Shown here: piece by piece, positions 52,502 to 61,858 of the stretch
How positions within the stretch are numbered: the stretch's first letter is position 1
Layout: each line of letters starts with the position of its first letter
NCBI RefSeq assembly: GCF_029239295.1
Contig: NZ_JAQZBC010000002.1
Span: 124,001 to 188,000 of the forward strand
Length of the DNA stretch: 64,000 nt
Source of the DNA: Sphingomonas sp.
GTDB taxonomy: Bacteria > Pseudomonadota > Alphaproteobacteria > Sphingomonadales > Sphingomonadaceae
Reading direction: 5' to 3'
The notes under the pieces: generated by a model
The model's input: only the letters and a program-made list of their open reading frames with translations
The model's database searches: none
Told to the model about the DNA's origin: nothing
Program-made: the position numbers and the translations under genes

Positions 52502-53310
52502 GCGACGAGCGGCGCAGCAGGCTCAGGCAGCGACAGGCCCGACATCATCTCGCGCAATTCCTGGCGCGCTGCGACATGGCCCAGCCCCATCCCGCCGAAA
52601 TCCTTCGTATCCAGCATCGTGAGGCCCGACGGGAACAGCTCGCGATAGATCACGCGCTCGCCAAGCCCGGGAATGATTCGGAAGCCTACACGCTTCGCCA
52701 ACTGGTCCAGCGCTTCCGAGACGCGCCGCATGTTTCGTGCCTCGATGTGCTGAAGGCGGTTGCGCAGCACCACCCAGTCGATCGTCGATCCATCCGCCTT
52801 GGCGCGCGCTTTGCGCGCGTCCCAGATCAGTTCAGAATAGAAGCTGGGCCGCGTCACCTTGAACGTTTCGGGATGCACCTGCCCGATCAGGTCAAAGTCG
52901 ACGAAACTGTCGTTCATCGGCGTCACCAGCGTGTCCGCCCGCGTCGCTGCTGCGCGCGCATAGGGATCGTCGCGGCCGGGCGTATCGATCACCAAGAAGT
53001 CGCTGTCGCGCAGCATGTCCTGATACGCCTCCTCGAAATCCTCATGCGCCGTGCGATAGCGCGGGATCGTCAATTCCGATCCGGTGCGACGAACGGTTTC
53101 GGCGCGATTGTCGAGATACCGCCCCATCGTTCGCTGACGATGATCGAGATCAAGGCAGGTAACGCGCGCGCCGCGCACGGAAAGTGCGATCGCAACGTGA
53201 ACGGCGGTGGTCGACTTTCCAGTCCCGCCTTTCTCATTGGCGAACACGATCACGTGAGTATTGTCGGAACCGGTCGGCAAATCGTCGCATCCTTTGTTGA
53301 TCGCGTGCAC
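52498..53310 (-). CDS. mipZ: MipZ-type division-plane positioning ATPase (ParA family)
   Basis: 270 residues. The deviant Walker A is KGGTGKST at 27-34 (in VFANEKGG), then CLDLDHRQRTMGRYLDNR, DFLVIDTPGRDDP and TPMNDSFVDFDLIGQV, which closely follow Caulobacter MipZ. MipZ forms a bipolar gradient with ParB and inhibits FtsZ away from midcell. The start is GTG at 53310, but TTG at 53280, preceded by AAAGGA, would remove ten residues and fit the family N-terminus better. It is divergent from panC with a 50-base gap. Confidence 0.93.
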   Translation of the reverse strand: MHAINKGCDDLPTGSDNTHVIVFANEKGGTGKSTTAVHVAIALSVRGARVTCLDLDHRQRTMGRYLDNRAETVRRTGSELTIPRYRTAHEDFEEAYQDMLRDSDFLVIDTPGRDDPYARAAATRADTLVTPMNDSFVDFDLIGQVHPETFKVTRPSFYSELIWDARKARAKADGSTIDWVVLRNRLQHIEARNMRRVSEALDQLAKRVGFRIIPGLGERVIYRELFPSGLTMLDTKDFGGMGLGHVAARQELREMMSGLSLPEPAAPLVA

Positions 53311-53360
53311 CGATCCCCATAGATGCCCGCCCGTTCCGTTTCGAGTGGAGTTTCATCGGC

Positions 53361-54203
53361 GTGCAGACTGTCCGTGACCTGACCGAACTGCGCGCCGCGA
53401 TTGCCGCCTTCCGCGCAGAGGGTGCGCGTATCGCGCTCGTACCCACCATGGGCGCTCTCCACGCGGGGCACGTCGCCCTGATCGATGCGGCCAAGCGGAC
53501 CGGCACGAAGGTGGTGGCCTCGATCTTCGTCAATCCCACGCAATTCGGCCCGAACGAGGATCTGGCGCGCTATCCGCGGCGCGAAGCGGCCGATTCGCGC
53601 ATGCTGGTGGAGGCCGGCTGCGACGTGCTGTGGCTGCCCGCAGTTGAAACCATGTACCCTGATGGCTTCGCCTCGGCGGTCAGTGTCGCCGGTGTGAGCG
53701 AAACGCTAGATGGGGCGACCCGCCCGGGGCATTTCGACGGTGTTGCGACGGTGGTCACCAAGCTGTTCAACCAGGTCACGCCCGACGCAGCCTTCTTCGG
53801 CGAAAAGGATTATCAGCAGCTACAGGTGATTCGCCGGATGGTGGCCGATCTCGATTTCGCGATCGAGGTGGTCGGCGTGCCCACTCAGCGTGACGATGAC
53901 GGGCTCGCCCTTTCGTCGCGCAACATCTACCTTGACGAAGAAGAGCGCGCCAAGGCGGTGGCTTTGCCACGCGCACTGGGTGTTGCGGCGCGGGCCATCG
54001 CACGTGGTATGTCGGCCGAGGAGGCCACGTCGGAGGCGCAGACCAGCCTCGTCGCGGCGGGGTTCAGCGTCGATTATGTAACGCTGGTCGATGCAGAGAC
54101 GCTGGCGGCTAACCCGGGCGCTGATCGCCCCCGACGGCTCCTCGCCGCAGCGCGGATGGGGCACACCCGGCTGATCGATAACATCGCGGTGACGCTGGAC
54201 TGA
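53361..54203 (+). CDS. panC: Pantothenate synthetase
   Basis: 280 residues starting GTG at 53361. HIGH-type ATP motif is PTMGALHAGHVALI; other signatures are FVNPTQFGPNEDL, FGEKDYQQLQVI and RDDDGLALSSRN. It condenses pantoate with beta-alanine for coenzyme A. No panB or panD gene is adjacent. Confidence 0.96.
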   Translation: MQTVRDLTELRAAIAAFRAEGARIALVPTMGALHAGHVALIDAAKRTGTKVVASIFVNPTQFGPNEDLARYPRREAADSRMLVEAGCDVLWLPAVETMYPDGFASAVSVAGVSETLDGATRPGHFDGVATVVTKLFNQVTPDAAFFGEKDYQQLQVIRRMVADLDFAIEVVGVPTQRDDDGLALSSRNIYLDEEERAKAVALPRALGVAARAIARGMSAEEATSEAQTSLVAAGFSVDYVTLVDAETLAANPGADRPRRLLAAARMGHTRLIDNIAVTLD

Positions 54204-54209
54204 GCCGCG

Positions 54210-54232
54210 TTAACCATTTTGATACACGAATC
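54210..54232 (+). promoter_or_regulatory. CtrA half-site-like TTAACCAT and GANTC site
   Basis: TTAACCAT at 54210-54217 matches the favoured left half of CtrA boxes (TTAA-N7-TTAA); the right half is GATA, not TTAA. A GAATC (GANTC, CcrM methylation site) is at 54228-54232. The small Sel1-like gene starts 45 bases on. Suggestive only. Confidence 0.3.
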
Positions 54233-54276
54233 ACGGCAGTGTCACCGCATGGGGACATGAACGTGGGGCGATTGAA

Positions 54277-54573
54277 ATGGGTAACAGTCTCGAAAGTGCG
54301 CGTTTTCTGATCAACAGCCGGCTCAGCGATGCGCTGCGCGGCGATGATGATGCCTGCTACGACCTTGGCGTTGCCTATTCCACCGGGACCAACGGCGCGG
54401 AATACGACCTGATCGAAGCGCACAAATGGTTCAATCTCGCCGCAGTCGCCGGCAACGTGGCGGCACAAGCGGCGCGTGCCGAGATCGCGGACGACATGCC
54501 CGCGCGCGACATCGCCGTGGCGCAGCGGGCAGCCCGCGCGATCATCGCGCAAAGCCAACGCCGCGCCGCCTGA
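54277..54573 (+). CDS. Small Sel1-repeat-like protein
   Basis: 98 residues with no signal peptide. One Sel1-type helical repeat is recognisable: DACYDLGVAYSTG followed by DLIEAHKWFNLAAVAGN. Single-repeat proteins of this kind are common and unassigned in alphaproteobacteria; Sel1 modules usually bind other proteins. It stands alone between panC and the convergent small lipoprotein gene. Confidence 0.75.
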   Translation: MGNSLESARFLINSRLSDALRGDDDACYDLGVAYSTGTNGAEYDLIEAHKWFNLAAVAGNVAAQAARAEIADDMPARDIAVAQRAARAIIAQSQRRAA

Positions 54574-54624
54574 GTCTCGCCGCGGCGTTCGACTGATCAG
54601 ACTTTAGCGGAGTTGGCGCTCGCT

Positions 54625-54909
54625 TTAGCGATCGCGCCCGGCGACGTACCCGTCATAGGGGCCGCACGTTTCCGGATCCTTGCGGCAGCGCTTCTCCCAG
54701 GCCCGACGCTCGCGTCCTTCGCGGGCTTCCGCCTTGCGCATCTTGCGGCCGTAATTGCGGTCGGCCTCCTCCTGGCTCGTGGTGGTCCAATCGACCACCT
54801 GACCAGCAGCCTTGAAAGGCGCCGTCACGACGCTGGCGGCAGTGCGGACGCAGCCGCCGACGGCCAGCGGGATCATCACGGCCATCGCGATCAGAACAGT
54901 CTTACGCAT
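54625..54909 (-). CDS. Small lipoprotein, unknown function
   Basis: 94 residues. A signal sequence ends in the lipobox AVGGC; a short hydrophobic-to-polar stretch (AASVVTAPFKAAGQVVDW) follows, then a very charged helix (RKMRKAEAREGRERRAW) and a C-terminal segment with two cysteines (KRCRKDPETCGPY). It begins in the stop of the GlpQ-like gene (TAATG), so it is translated with it. I do not recognise a named family. Confidence 0.75.
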   Translation of the reverse strand: MRKTVLIAMAVMIPLAVGGCVRTAASVVTAPFKAAGQVVDWTTTSQEEADRNYGRKMRKAEAREGRERRAWEKRCRKDPETCGPYDGYVAGRDR

Positions 54910-55979
54910 TACTTCACTCCCCGCGCCTGATCGCGCACCTTTACGCCTGTTGCGGGGAAGTCGGTGAAAAATCCGTCGATACCAAGGCGAAGAGCCGCCG
55001 AAATCTCGCCTTCAAGATCTCCATGCCCGCGCGGGTTGATGCCTGCGCGAAAACTACTTGGCAGAAAATAATTCTCGGCGCGGTACGTCCAGGGGTGAAT
55101 ACGCAGCGCCGCGGCATGGGCGTTGTCCACCAGCGCCGTCGGCACAACGCCGTCCCACAACATGGCCTTGTTCGGTCCGATGCCCCAGGCGTATTCGGCA
55201 ATTGCCTTCAAGCCCGCCGGGGTCATCATCGCCGCATAGCTGGGCGCCGCTCCGTCCGCCGGCCCGCCCTGTCCATCGACCAGCTGGATCAGCCGCACCG
55301 TAGTCATCCCCTTCAGCCGCTTGAGGTTCGCGACCTCGAACGACTGGATGAAGACCGGTGCTTCGGCGCTGTTCCACCCTGCGCGGCGCAGTGCTTCGAC
55401 CAATGGCGCATCGGTCCCCTTGCCGATCGATGCGAAATAGGTCGGGTGCTTCGTTTCTGGGTAGATCCCCACCCGATGCTGTTTGGCGAGCGCGATCACC
55501 TCGTCGAAGGTTGGGATCGCTTCTGTACCGTCATAAGCCGTATTGCCCGGCCGCATCAGCGGCAGCCGTTCCTTCGCGCGCAGTGTCTTCAGTTCCGCCA
55601 GCGTGAAATCCTCGGTGAACCAGCCCGTCTGCTCACGCCCATCGATCGTCTTGGTGGTGCGTCGCTCGGCAAACTCGGGATGGTCCGCTACATCGGTCGT
55701 CTCGCTGATCTCATTCTCGTGCCGTGCCACCAGCACGCCATCGCGAGTCGGCACTAGATCGGGTTCGATCACGTCAGCGCCCTGCTCGATCGCCAGTTCA
55801 TAGGCAGCAATCGTATGCTCCGGGCGCTCTCCGGAAGCACCGCGATGAGCAATTACGATTGGCGAGGACAACGAAGGAACGATGTTCATCGACTCCATCT
55901 GCTGCGTAGATCCACAACCCGCCAGCACCATAACAAGAATTATTGGGATATACTTGGATCGTCTGGGCGAGTGGCGCAT
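54909..55979 (-). CDS. glpQ: Glycerophosphodiester phosphodiesterase (GlpQ-like), lipoprotein
   Basis: 356 residues from ATG at 55979. A basic head and the lipobox VMVLAGC mark a lipoprotein. The GDPD TIM barrel has HRGASGERPEHTIAAYELAI, GADVIEPDLVPTRDGVLVARHE and YPETKHP, giving the catalytic histidines and metal-binding acids. GlpQ releases glycerol-3-phosphate from deacylated phospholipids in the periplasm. The start codon is only 9 bases from that of paoA on the other strand. It is followed by the small lipoprotein gene. Confidence 0.93.
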   Translation of the reverse strand: MRHSPRRSKYIPIILVMVLAGCGSTQQMESMNIVPSLSSPIVIAHRGASGERPEHTIAAYELAIEQGADVIEPDLVPTRDGVLVARHENEISETTDVADHPEFAERRTTKTIDGREQTGWFTEDFTLAELKTLRAKERLPLMRPGNTAYDGTEAIPTFDEVIALAKQHRVGIYPETKHPTYFASIGKGTDAPLVEALRRAGWNSAEAPVFIQSFEVANLKRLKGMTTVRLIQLVDGQGGPADGAAPSYAAMMTPAGLKAIAEYAWGIGPNKAMLWDGVVPTALVDNAHAAALRIHPWTYRAENYFLPSSFRAGINPRGHGDLEGEISAALRLGIDGFFTDFPATGVKVRDQARGVK

Positions 55980-55988
55980 AGTACGGCC

Positions 55989-56492
55989 ATGCGCTTCACC
56001 ATCAACGGCAGCAAGCGCGAGGCCGATCCCGATATCCGCGCCTCGCTCCTCGACGTCCTCCGCGAGGAGTTTGCCCTGACGGGCACGAAGAAAGGCTGCG
56101 ATCATGGCCAGTGCGGCGCCTGCACGGTGCTGGTCAACGGGCGGCGGATCAATGCGTGTCTCACGCTCGCCGTGATGCACCAGGATGATGACATTGTGAC
56201 GATCGAGGGCCTCGGCAGCGCCGATTCGCTTCATCCGCTACAAAGCGCGTTTGTTCGTCATGACGGGTACCAGTGCGGCTATTGCACGCCGGGCCAGATC
56301 TGCTCGGCGGCGGGCATGCTGGATGAAGTCGCAAGGGGCTGGCCCAGCCATGTCAGCGACAATCTGGCCGCGCCCAGCCTGGATGATGCGGAAATCAGCG
56401 AGCGGATGAGCGGCAATATCTGCCGCTGCTCCGCCTATCCCAACATCGTGGACGCGATCCGCGAAGTGCATCAGCAGGGGGAGAAGGCATGA
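55989..56492 (+). CDS. paoA: Aldehyde oxidoreductase 2Fe-2S subunit (PaoA-like)
   Basis: 167 residues. The plant-type 2Fe-2S cluster is bound by C37, C42, C45 and C57 ([13 protein letters not shown]), and the second cluster by C96, C99, C145 and C147 ([14 protein letters not shown]). E. coli PaoA has a long N-terminal Tat signal; here the protein begins [10 protein letters not shown] and no twin-arginine signal is found upstream. The enzyme is therefore probably cytoplasmic. It overlaps paoB by ATGA. Confidence 0.9.
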   Translation: MRFTINGSKREADPDIRASLLDVLREEFALTGTKKGCDHGQCGACTVLVNGRRINACLTLAVMHQDDDIVTIEGLGSADSLHPLQSAFVRHDGYQCGYCTPGQICSAAGMLDEVARGWPSHVSDNLAAPSLDDAEISERMSGNICRCSAYPNIVDAIREVHQQGEKA

Positions 56493-57463
56493 AAACCTTC
56501 GATTATGCCCGCGCCAACAGCCCCGAAGAAGCGGTACGCGCTGGCGGTCGCTTCATCGCGGGCGGCACCAACCTGATCGATTTGATGAAGCTGCAGGTGG
56601 AGACGCCGGAAAAGCTAGTCGACATCAGCCGGCTGGATCTGAACACGGTCGAGGAACAGGATGGCGGCCTGCTGATCGGTGCGCTCGTCCCGAACAGCGA
56701 TCTTGCTGCTGATCCTCGCGTCATCGCGCTCTATCCGGCGCTCAGCCGAGCGCTGCTCGCCGGCGCCTCCGGTCAGCTGCGCAACAAGGCGACGACCGGC
56801 GGCAATCTCCTCCAGCGCACACGCTGCTATTTCTTCTATGACACCCACGCCGCGTGCAACAAACGCGAGCCTGGTAGCGGATGTGACGCGCTTGACGGCT
56901 TCAACCGCATCCACGCGATCCTGGGCACCAGCGACAAGTGTATCGCCACCCACCCCGGCGATATGCCGGTGGCGATGCGCGCGCTCGATGCGACTCTGGT
57001 TACGCTGAAGCCCGATGGTGATCGTCGGCGGATCCCGCTTGGCGAGTTCTACCGGCTGCCCGGCGACACGCCGCACATCGAGACAGTGCTGGAGCCAGGG
57101 GAGCTCATCACCCATGTCGCGCTGCCCGCACCGCCCGCTGGCGCACGACAGCTCTACCGAAAGGTGCGTGACCGCGCATCTTACGCCTTCGCGCTCGTCT
57201 CGGTCGCCGGGGTCATAGCCGTGGAGAAGGCCACGATCACTCATGCCGCGCTCGCCTTTGGCGGTCTCGCCCACCAGCCGTGGCGCGACCCTGCGGTAGA
57301 GGCCGCTTTGATCGGGCAGCCGCCGGAGCAGGCCGCATTTAATGCCGCGGCCGACGCGCTGCTCAAGGGTGCACGCGGCTTTGGCCACAATGACTTCAAG
57401 ATCCCACTCGCCCGGCGCATCCTGGTCACTGCGCTGCGCGATCTCACCGGGGAGCCGGCATGA
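56489..57463 (+). CDS. paoB: Aldehyde oxidoreductase FAD subunit (PaoB-like) with extra 4Fe-4S site
   Basis: 324 residues of the FAD-binding CoxM/PaoB family: [13 protein letters not shown] and [12 protein letters not shown] form the FAD site. The four cysteines C113, C123, C132 and C151 (RTRC, AACNK, GSGCDA, DKCIA) match the insertion that binds a 4Fe-4S cluster in E. coli PaoB, a cluster absent from ordinary CoxM or XdhB subunits. This ties the enzyme to the PaoABC branch of the xanthine oxidase family. Confidence 0.93.
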   Translation: MKTFDYARANSPEEAVRAGGRFIAGGTNLIDLMKLQVETPEKLVDISRLDLNTVEEQDGGLLIGALVPNSDLAADPRVIALYPALSRALLAGASGQLRNKATTGGNLLQRTRCYFFYDTHAACNKREPGSGCDALDGFNRIHAILGTSDKCIATHPGDMPVAMRALDATLVTLKPDGDRRRIPLGEFYRLPGDTPHIETVLEPGELITHVALPAPPAGARQLYRKVRDRASYAFALVSVAGVIAVEKATITHAALAFGGLAHQPWRDPAVEAALIGQPPEQAAFNAAADALLKGARGFGHNDFKIPLARRILVTALRDLTGEPA

Positions 57464-59664
57464 ACGATCTCGCTATGGACGCACCGTACCGCCCAGCGGC
57501 GCTCGATCGAGCCCAGCAGGGCCTGCTCGGAAAGCCGATCGACCGCTATGAGGCCCGTGAGAAGGTCCGTGGCGCTGCGCCTTACGCCTTTGAACAGGCA
57601 CCGGAGAACACCGCCTACCTGGCCGTCGTCCAGGCCAGCATCGGGCGCGGCCGCGTGACGGGCATTGACGCGTCAGAGGCGGAAGCCGCCTCTGGTGTCC
57701 TTGCCGTGATCCACGGCGATCCACGGATGCCGACCGGCGAAGGCAACTCACGCGCCATGTCCGCGATCGGCAAGGACGAAGTGTTTCACTACGGCCAGGG
57801 CATCGCGATCGTCGTCGCGGAGACGCAGGAGGCGGCTCGCGCCGCCGCTCGGCTTGTCCATGTCCGCTACGAGGAAAGGGGCGGTCGGTTCGATGCGACA
57901 AACGTGGAGATCCAGCGCGACCACAAGCTGGGCTTCCTGCCCCCGGTAAACCGCGGCGACCTGGACGCAGCACTCGCTGCTGCCGAGGTAGTAATCGACC
58001 GTAGCTACTCGACGCCGATCCACTTCCCAGCCGCGCTGGAGCCGCACGCGACGCTCGCTTGGTGGGAGGGCGACAAGCTCATTGTCCGCTCCAGCAATCA
58101 GGTGATCGGCGCGGCCAAGTCCACCATCGCCACCGCACTTTGCATCGAGGCGGATCGCGTCCGCGTCCTGGCCCCTTATGTGGGTGGGGGGTTCGGCGGG
58201 AAGACCGGAGTCGGCCCCGAGGTGATCTTCGCCGCCATCGCTGCGGAGAAAATCGGCCGCCCCGTGAAGGTCGCGCTCACCCGCCGTCAAACCGCCTATA
58301 TGGTCCATCACCGCTCTCCCACGACCCAGCGACTTCGCCTTGGTGCCGATCGCGAGGGCCGGATCAGCGCCATCGGTCACGAAAGCGTCGCCTATCAGAA
58401 TGACGACAGCGGCTTCCTGGAACCGGTGCCGTTCGGCACGCTGCCGCTCTACGCCGGCGAGGCACGCCGCTTCCGCACCGATCTCGCGCGGATCGATCTG
58501 CCCGCGACCGGCGCGGTGCGCGCCCCGGGCGAGGCGATCGGCACCTTCGCGGTCGAATGCGCGATGGATGAACTGGCCGAAGAGCTTGGGCTCGACCCGA
58601 TCGAGCTTCGCCGCCGCAACGAACCGGCTAAGGATCCCACCACTGGCAAGCGCTTTTCTACGCGCCGCCTGCTCGATTGTTACGAGGAAGGCGCACGCCG
58701 CTTCGGCTGGGACCAGCGCGACTCCACGCCGGGAGGGCGGCGCGAGGGCGAATGGCTGATCGGCATGGGCATGGCCGCCGCACTGCGCGGCAATTTCACC
58801 GTCAATGCCGAGGCGGAGGTCACGTTGGGGGACGACGGGCGCGCCACCGTGCGAACCGACATGACCGATATTGGCACTGGCACCTACACCATCCTCGCAC
58901 AGACGGTCGGCGACATGCTCGGCCTGCCGATCGAGTCAATCGACGTGGTAATCGGCGACAGCGATCTGCCGCCGAGCGCCGGATCGGGTGGTTCGTTCGG
59001 GGCGGGCAGCGCCTGCGCCGCCGCCGCACTGGCGTGTGAGGACATCCTCACCGAACTCGGCCGCCGCATGAACGCCGCGCCCGATGACCTCCGATTGAAA
59101 GATGGCGTGGTGACGGCCGGGGCGCGCACCAGCCCGATCGCCGATCTCGTACGTGGCTCGCCGATCAACGCCCGCGGCAAAACCTCACCGGGCAAGGAAT
59201 CTCAGGCGACCAGCCAGGCGAGCCACGGCGCGCACTTCGCCGAAGTCGCGGTCAACGCCGTCACCGGCGAGGTTCGCGTACGCCGGATGCTTGGCGTGTT
59301 CGACATCGGCCGCGTGCTGAATGAAAAGACCGCGAAGAACCAGGTGATCGGCGGCATGGTCTGGGGCCTGGCCTATGCATTGACCGAGGACGGCGTTGTC
59401 GATCCCCGCAACGGCCGCTTCGTGAACCCCGACTTTGGTGAATATCACGTCGCGGTGAATGCCGATGTGCCGCAGATCGAGGCCTATTTCATCGAGGAGA
59501 TCGATGATTCGGCGAATCCCGCTGGCGCCAAGGGCGTGGGGGAGCTTGGCATTGCCGGCGCTGGCGCTGCTATCGTCAACGCGATCCACAATGCGACCGG
59601 CGCGCGCATTTACGATATGCCCGTGACGCTCGACAAACTTCTCCCTCATCTCCCCCCGGTGTGA
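57460..59664 (+). CDS. paoC: Aldehyde oxidoreductase molybdenum subunit (PaoC-like)
   Basis: 734 residues, close to E. coli PaoC. The molybdopterin domains show [10 protein letters not shown], the loop [21 protein letters not shown] and [16 protein letters not shown]. The catalytic glutamate that activates the Mo-bound hydroxyl lies in [16 protein letters not shown] near the C-terminus. The cofactor should be molybdopterin cytosine dinucleotide, in line with the nearby mocA-type gene. It oxidises aldehydes to acids; the physiological substrate is unknown. ATGA overlap with paoB. Confidence 0.93.
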   Translation: MNDLAMDAPYRPAALDRAQQGLLGKPIDRYEAREKVRGAAPYAFEQAPENTAYLAVVQASIGRGRVTGIDASEAEAASGVLAVIHGDPRMPTGEGNSRAMSAIGKDEVFHYGQGIAIVVAETQEAARAAARLVHVRYEERGGRFDATNVEIQRDHKLGFLPPVNRGDLDAALAAAEVVIDRSYSTPIHFPAALEPHATLAWWEGDKLIVRSSNQVIGAAKSTIATALCIEADRVRVLAPYVGGGFGGKTGVGPEVIFAAIAAEKIGRPVKVALTRRQTAYMVHHRSPTTQRLRLGADREGRISAIGHESVAYQNDDSGFLEPVPFGTLPLYAGEARRFRTDLARIDLPATGAVRAPGEAIGTFAVECAMDELAEELGLDPIELRRRNEPAKDPTTGKRFSTRRLLDCYEEGARRFGWDQRDSTPGGRREGEWLIGMGMAAALRGNFTVNAEAEVTLGDDGRATVRTDMTDIGTGTYTILAQTVGDMLGLPIESIDVVIGDSDLPPSAGSGGSFGAGSACAAAALACEDILTELGRRMNAAPDDLRLKDGVVTAGARTSPIADLVRGSPINARGKTSPGKESQATSQASHGAHFAEVAVNAVTGEVRVRRMLGVFDIGRVLNEKTAKNQVIGGMVWGLAYALTEDGVVDPRNGRFVNPDFGEYHVAVNADVPQIEAYFIEEIDDSANPAGAKGVGELGIAGAGAAIVNAIHNATGARIYDMPVTLDKLLPHLPPV

Positions 59665-59667
59665 TCC

Positions 59668-60591
59668 ATGGCCGATAACGACAGTGTCCTTTCCGCGGCC
59701 CGGACGTGGAAGGGCGCGCGCATGGCGCTCGCCACGGTGGTCTCCACCTGGGGTTCGGCGCCTCGCCCCCGCGGCAGCCATATGCTGGTGCATGAGGACG
59801 GCCGCTTTGAAGGCTCGGTATCGGGCGGATGTGTCGAGGGCGAGATCCTGGATACCGCGGCACAGGTGATCGCGGGTGCGCCTTTCGCGGTGAAAAAATA
59901 TGGCGTCGCCGATGCCAGCGCCTGGGAGGCCGGCCTCCCCTGCGGCGGCGAGATCAGCGTGATGGTGCAACCGGTCTCGGCAGAAGGGTTCGACCCCGAA
60001 CTGTTCGATCGCATCCTCGAGGCGCGCAGCGAGGGTCAGGCGCTGACCGTGACAACCGACCTTTCCACTGGTCACAGCGATCTCCGGCCGCTGGAGACGG
60101 GAGAGATCTTCGTAAACCGCTACGATCCGCCACGCCGCCTGATCGTGGTAGGCGCGGTGCAGATTGCCCAGTCGCTGGTCGGCCTCGCCCGCACGCTCGG
60201 CATCGAAACGGTGGTGGTCGATCCGCGCGGCCGCTTCCTCACCGAAGATCGCTTCCCTGGCACGACCCTGGACGACCGCTGGCCCGACGAGGCTGTCGAG
60301 GCCTACAAGCCGGGTCCGGCGACTGCCGTGGTGACGCTCAGCCACGACACCAAGATCGATGACCCTGCCCTTCTCGCGGCGCTGGCCGCCAACACCGGCT
60401 ATGTCGGCGCGCTTGGCAGCCGAAAAAGCCATGCGGCTCGGCTGGAGCGGCTAAGGCAGGCCGGCGTCGCGGCCGAGGATCTCGCCCGGATCGACGGCCC
60501 GGTTGGCCTTGATATCGGCGCGATCGGCCCGGCCGAAATCGCCCTCTCCATCGCCGGGGCGATGGTGAAGGCGTTTCATGATCGCGGCTGA
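59668..60591 (+). CDS. paoD: XdhC/CoxI-family molybdenum cofactor insertion protein (PaoD-like)
   Basis: 307 residues. The N-terminal XdhC_CoxI domain has VVSTWGSAPRPRGSHMLV and GSVSGGCVEGEI with the conserved cysteine; LPCGGEISVMV follows. The C-terminal Rossmann domain has RLIVVGAVQIAQSL and YVGALGSRKSH. These chaperones bind and sulfurate the molybdenum cofactor before insertion. It lies 3 bases after paoC and overlaps the nucleotidyltransferase by 14 bases. Confidence 0.93.
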   Translation: MADNDSVLSAARTWKGARMALATVVSTWGSAPRPRGSHMLVHEDGRFEGSVSGGCVEGEILDTAAQVIAGAPFAVKKYGVADASAWEAGLPCGGEISVMVQPVSAEGFDPELFDRILEARSEGQALTVTTDLSTGHSDLRPLETGEIFVNRYDPPRRLIVVGAVQIAQSLVGLARTLGIETVVVDPRGRFLTEDRFPGTTLDDRWPDEAVEAYKPGPATAVVTLSHDTKIDDPALLAALAANTGYVGALGSRKSHAARLERLRQAGVAAEDLARIDGPVGLDIGAIGPAEIALSIAGAMVKAFHDRG

Positions 60592-61147
60592 GGACACCGC
60601 CCTACTGCTTCTGGCGGCCGGTCGATCAAGCCGCTTCTTGGGCCAAAACAGCAAGCTGGATGCCATGCTCGACGGCCGGCCGCTCGGGTTGCACGTGGTG
60701 GAAACGCTGGCGCCGATCCCGTTTCGGGCACGGCTGGCGATCGTGAAGCGGAGCAGTATCGATTATACCGAACACGGGTACGTCGCCGTCGAGAATGAAG
60801 ATCCGGTCGGCGACATGGCATCCTCGCTTCGACTGGGGGTACGCCAGGCGGCAGCTGCCCAACCGCTCGCGCTGATGATCGTGCTCGCTGACATGCCCCG
60901 CGTCTCCGCGGACCACATCCAACGCCTCCTAGCAGTGGCAAGCGGAAGCCACGCGATCGTCGCATCGACGGACGGCCAGACACCGCGGCCGCCGGCAATC
61001 TTTGGCCGGGCGATCTTTCCGAAGCTCGAAGCGCTGACGGGAGACGCGGGCGCCCGCGAGGTGATCATGCGCGGGCACCACGTACGGGCGACAGCCGATG
61101 AACTGATCGATGTCGACACACGCGAACAATTACAGTCGCTGCACTGA
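60578..61147 (+). CDS. mocA: Molybdenum cofactor cytidylyltransferase (MocA-like)
   Basis: 189 residues of the MobA-like NTP transferase fold: LLLAAGRSSRF and SKLDAML (nucleotide binding), LADMPRVSADH (metal-binding aspartate) and PPAIFGRAIFPKLEALTGDAGAR. MocA attaches CMP to molybdopterin, the form needed by the PaoABC type, whereas MobA uses GMP. Operon position after the xdhC-type gene supports MocA. Confidence 0.88.
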   Translation: MIAAEDTALLLLAAGRSSRFLGQNSKLDAMLDGRPLGLHVVETLAPIPFRARLAIVKRSSIDYTEHGYVAVENEDPVGDMASSLRLGVRQAAAAQPLALMIVLADMPRVSADHIQRLLAVASGSHAIVASTDGQTPRPPAIFGRAIFPKLEALTGDAGAREVIMRGHHVRATADELIDVDTREQLQSLH

Positions 61148-61214
61148 TCACCTGCTGCGCCCGCCGAGAGATCGTGATTTAGATTCGCTGCTAAATAGTC
61201 AGGGCGTCAGCCGA

Positions 61215-61249
61215 GCGGGCACATCGGTTCAGCTATTCCCCGTGCCCGC
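61215..61249. terminator. Inverted repeat between convergent mocA and grxD
   Basis: GCGGGCAC (61215-61222) and GTGCCCGC (61242-61249) match perfectly around a 19-base loop in the 117-base convergent gap. It may serve as a bidirectional terminator; no U run follows. Confidence 0.35.
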
Positions 61250-61264
61250 CCGTAGGAGCCGTAC

Positions 61265-61591
61265 TCAGGCGGTCTTAGCACCGTCCTTGATCAGCTCGGC
61301 AAGCTCACCGCTTTCATACATTTCCATCATGATGTCGGAGCCGCCGACAAACTCGCCATTGACGTACAGCTGCGGAATGGTCGGCCAGTCCGAATAGGCT
61401 TTGATGCCCTGCCGGATCCCCTGATCCTGCAGCACGTCTACGCTTTCAAAGTCAGCATTCAAATGCTGGAGGATGGCCACCGCCCGGCTGGAAAAGCCGC
61501 ACTGCGGGAACAGCGGCGTGCCCTTCATGAACAGCACCACGGGGTTGTTCTTCACCACCGCGTCGATGCGGGCGTTGCTATCGTCAGTCAT
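61265..61591 (-). CDS. grxD: Monothiol glutaredoxin Grx4 type
   Basis: 108 residues. The active motif CGFS begins at C31 in PLFPQCGFSSRAV, with WPTIPQLYVNGEFVGGSDI carrying the glutathione-binding loop. Grx4 carries glutathione-bound 2Fe-2S clusters and pairs with BolA, whose gene is immediately upstream (32-base gap). Function: iron-sulfur delivery and iron signalling. Confidence 0.95.
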   Translation of the reverse strand: MTDDSNARIDAVVKNNPVVLFMKGTPLFPQCGFSSRAVAILQHLNADFESVDVLQDQGIRQGIKAYSDWPTIPQLYVNGEFVGGSDIMMEMYESGELAELIKDGAKTA

Positions 61592-61623
61592 TCTTGGTCC
61601 TTCGCGTGGAAGCGGGCTGATGG

Positions 61624-61857
61624 TTATTTCGGCACGCCCGTCGTCAACTGCAAGGCATGGAGCACCCCGCCCATGCGCCCACCCAATGCGGCATATACCG
61701 CCTGGTGCTGCTTCACGCGCGACAGACCGGCGAACGACACGGCGGTCACGCGCGCGGCATAATGGTCCCCGTCACCGGCCAGATCCGTGATCTCGACCTC
61801 GGCATCGGGAATGCCTTCTTGGATCAGCGCCGCGATTTCGTCCGCCGCCATCGGCAT
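61624..61857 (-). CDS. bolA: BolA-family protein
   Basis: 77 residues. The alpha/beta KH-like fold is marked by VEITDLAGDGDHYAARV and the invariant FAGLSRVKQHQAVYAALG, with the histidine used for shared cluster binding with Grx4. It starts one base after the DUF1476 stop (TAAGATG), so translation is probably coupled. BolA-Grx4 heterodimers ligate a 2Fe-2S cluster. Confidence 0.93.
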   Translation of the reverse strand: MPMAADEIAALIQEGIPDAEVEITDLAGDGDHYAARVTAVSFAGLSRVKQHQAVYAALGGRMGGVLHALQLTTGVPK

Positions 61858-61858
61858 C

